Source: Ktedonobacter robiniae
Lineage (GTDB): Bacteria; Chloroflexota; Ktedonobacteria; Ktedonobacterales; Ktedonobacteraceae
Assembly (NCBI RefSeq): GCF_016587375.1
Contig: NZ_BNJG01000001.1
Coordinates: 3,974,001-4,038,000 of the forward strand
DNA: 64,000 bases
Reading direction: 5' to 3'
Every line of letters starts with the position of its first letter. Positions within the stretch are counted from its first letter, which is position 1. A program made the translations under genes and the position numbers. Below the pieces are notes generated by a model. It made no database searches and had not been told where the DNA came from. It was given only the letters and a program-made list of their open reading frames with translations. Of this stretch, positions 62,695 through 64,000 are shown one piece after another.

Positions 62695-64000
62695 TCAGAT
62701 AACTACTTGTGAAAGTTTGGTAAAGTTCCCGTGTCCCGGTACCGCCGCGCTACGCCAGAGATAGAAATGACCCATGCCAAACGAGTTCCAGAATGGGATC
62801 GTTGCGATCAGATCATAATTTCTGGTCGCGATCATCTGTTTTGCAATGAAAGTTGCCTCATACGGATAGTAGTTAAAACTGAGTTCGATAACCGCGAAAT
62901 AGCGATCTTTGATCGCCTGCGTTAGCGCTGGATCACCGAGGAGAGGCTGAGCACCGGGAGGAGCGTAATAAAAGTAGTTGACGCCGTTCCATTGCCAGGG
63001 CTCTGTAATATCTTTCGCATCGTAGCGAGACACTTCAATATCCTCAGCCAACAGGCGTCCACCTCCATCACGGATCTGGGTGTGCAGTTCTCTGCTTAAC
63101 CCCCTGTATGAGCCCACTGAGTATAAATGGTCTGGGACTGCTGCGAGCCTAACATAAAGATGAGCAGGATCACTGATAAGCCTACGAGCCAGTGACGACC
63201 CTTGACCCGAGCAAAAGAAAAAGAATGCTGTACGTGACCTGATATCCAGGCTAGGGCAAATCCTGCCAGAGGCGCGGCAAAGAATAGACCAAAGGCAAGA
63301 TGCTTATCGAATGAAACACCTTCTTGCTCGTAGATATGATACGCTGGCACTAGCCAGGACGAACCAAAGAGCAAGAGAGCTGTCAGACGAAACCGCTTAT
63401 CCATCCGGAAGATAAGCACTAGTGCAACCAGCGCGGCTGCCCAGACAAGACCCCCCATCTGGAGCGCATGTAAAAACAACTCGAGGCGTGGCTTGATAAT
63501 CTCAGCAACTCGGTTGGTAGTTGTGCCAGAGATGGCGTGAAAAGCCGATTTATCCACAAAGTAATAAGTTGTCACCATGCTGCCAGCCAGAGAAATCAGT
63601 GCCAGAACCAGGCGCAGGATCATCCGCCACCAGCCCAGAAAGGCCAGGCTAGTGAAGACGAGAACACCCAGCACTGGTAGCGAAAAGAGCATGGCAGCGT
63701 ATTTGGTTAGAATTGAGAGCATCAGCAATGGCCCGATGAGTAGTGCCAGCCAGCTATGACGGCTCGTACCTATTTTAATGGCCAGACCAGTCCCCAGGGC
63801 GATTAAGAAAAGGCACATGGCATCAAACGTTGCCAGACGACTGAGATAGAGAACGGTCCCCAAAGAGGCGTAGGCAGCCGAAGCAAAGATCGCCGCCGGG
63901 CGCTGAAAAATTTTTTTTGTGCAAAAGTAGACGATCGTGTTCACGCCCATCATACAGAAGAGGCTATACGCCCGAGCTAATTCCAGCCCACCGACCTTAT
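62695..64000 (-). CDS. Glycosyltransferase family 39-like membrane protein, frameshifted and cut by window edge
   Basis: An integral membrane glycosyltransferase of the ArnT/PMT type. The upstream part (64000-63096) has about eight hydrophobic helices and remains open to the right edge, so its N-terminus lies outside. It closes at WAHTGG. A second frame continues as GLSRELHTQIRDGGG through a globular C-terminal domain to 62695. One extra G in the run near 63104-63108 (five to six) would join them. This is either a real break, phase variation or a sequence error. Confidence 0.75.

Noticed and set aside
62592..62700. A short minus-strand reading (KPLNQQDIALLKSIKPG) downstream of the glycosyltransferase
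   Set aside because: It looks protein-like but has no start codon and follows stops in its own frame; it may be a decayed 3' end, but I cannot support a gene.
1..64000. CRISPR array, prophage or insertion sequence
   Set aside because: No regularly spaced direct repeats, phage structural genes, integrase or transposase are seen; the repeats found are non-coding hairpin elements.
1..64000. tRNA genes
   Set aside because: Scanning by eye for the T-arm GTTCGA pattern and a cloverleaf gave only matches inside genes.

Overview
The window is about 64 kb of bacterial chromosome with mixed housekeeping and transport genes. I infer a member of the Chloroflexota, most likely Ktedonobacteria-like. The grounds are an XPB-type repair helicase, a MurT/GatD pair, a caa3-type CtaG protein, a sigma-54 factor, and many small or unknown proteins beside conventional ruvA-ruvC-yebC and tsaE-tsaB-rimI-tsaD clusters. 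The assignment rests on gene content and was not checked by any search. I see no prophage, CRISPR array, insertion sequence, rRNA or tRNA.

Layout. 1-6.2 kb: threonine synthase, a small membrane protein, mannose-6-phosphate isomerase, an atypical thioredoxin-fold protein, the XPB-like helicase and a hydrolase-fold protein. 6.2-10.4 kb: a gene-poor stretch, a receiver-GGDEF protein, unknown small proteins and an acetyltransferase. 10.5-14.7 kb: ruvA, ruvC, a YebC regulator, a hydrolase, a YraN nuclease-fold protein and a frameshifted coiled-coil/zinc-ribbon gene. 14.9-20 kb: the tRNA t6A genes tsaE, tsaB and tsaD with rimI, a ROK kinase and another acetyltransferase. 20-24.4 kb: metG, a ThiF/MoeB-type E1-like enzyme and two stand-alone receivers. 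24.5-36.3 kb: a complete peptide ABC transporter (two ATPases, two permeases) with three full solute-binding lipoproteins and the remnant of a fourth. 36.5-41.3 kb: a three-gene cluster of unknown function. 41.4-50.5 kb: a cyclic-nucleotide-binding protein, nrdR, hpf, gatD, murT and topA. 50.6-64 kb: isocitrate dehydrogenase, glpX, gmk, rqcH, rpoN, rnc, the RNase P RNA, glycerate kinase, ctaG, a YbjQ protein and a glycosyltransferase broken by a frameshift and cut by the window edge.

The most unusual signal lies between the genes. At least a dozen gaps hold long inverted repeats, perfect or nearly so, with arms of 16-36 bp and very short loops. Several share a GGCC-NNN-GGCC-like tip although their arms are unrelated. 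One pair (near 2.1 kb and 34.5 kb) has homologous arms whose three differences are all compensated on the other arm. Two others (17.0 kb and 21.9 kb) carry a shared 48-nt flanking module with its own covarying small hairpin. A second family, a modular CCGAAACCC...GGGTTTCGG element, occurs four times in the same orientation (29.6, 53.7, 57.4 and 59.2 kb). Together these look like two small non-coding repeat families resident in this genome. Several genes also lack residues normally held constant in their families: a hydrolase without its nucleophile, a thioredoxin with one active-site Cys, a receiver with Asp replaced by Glu, MetRS signature variants, and a sigma-54 with an inserted zinc ribbon.
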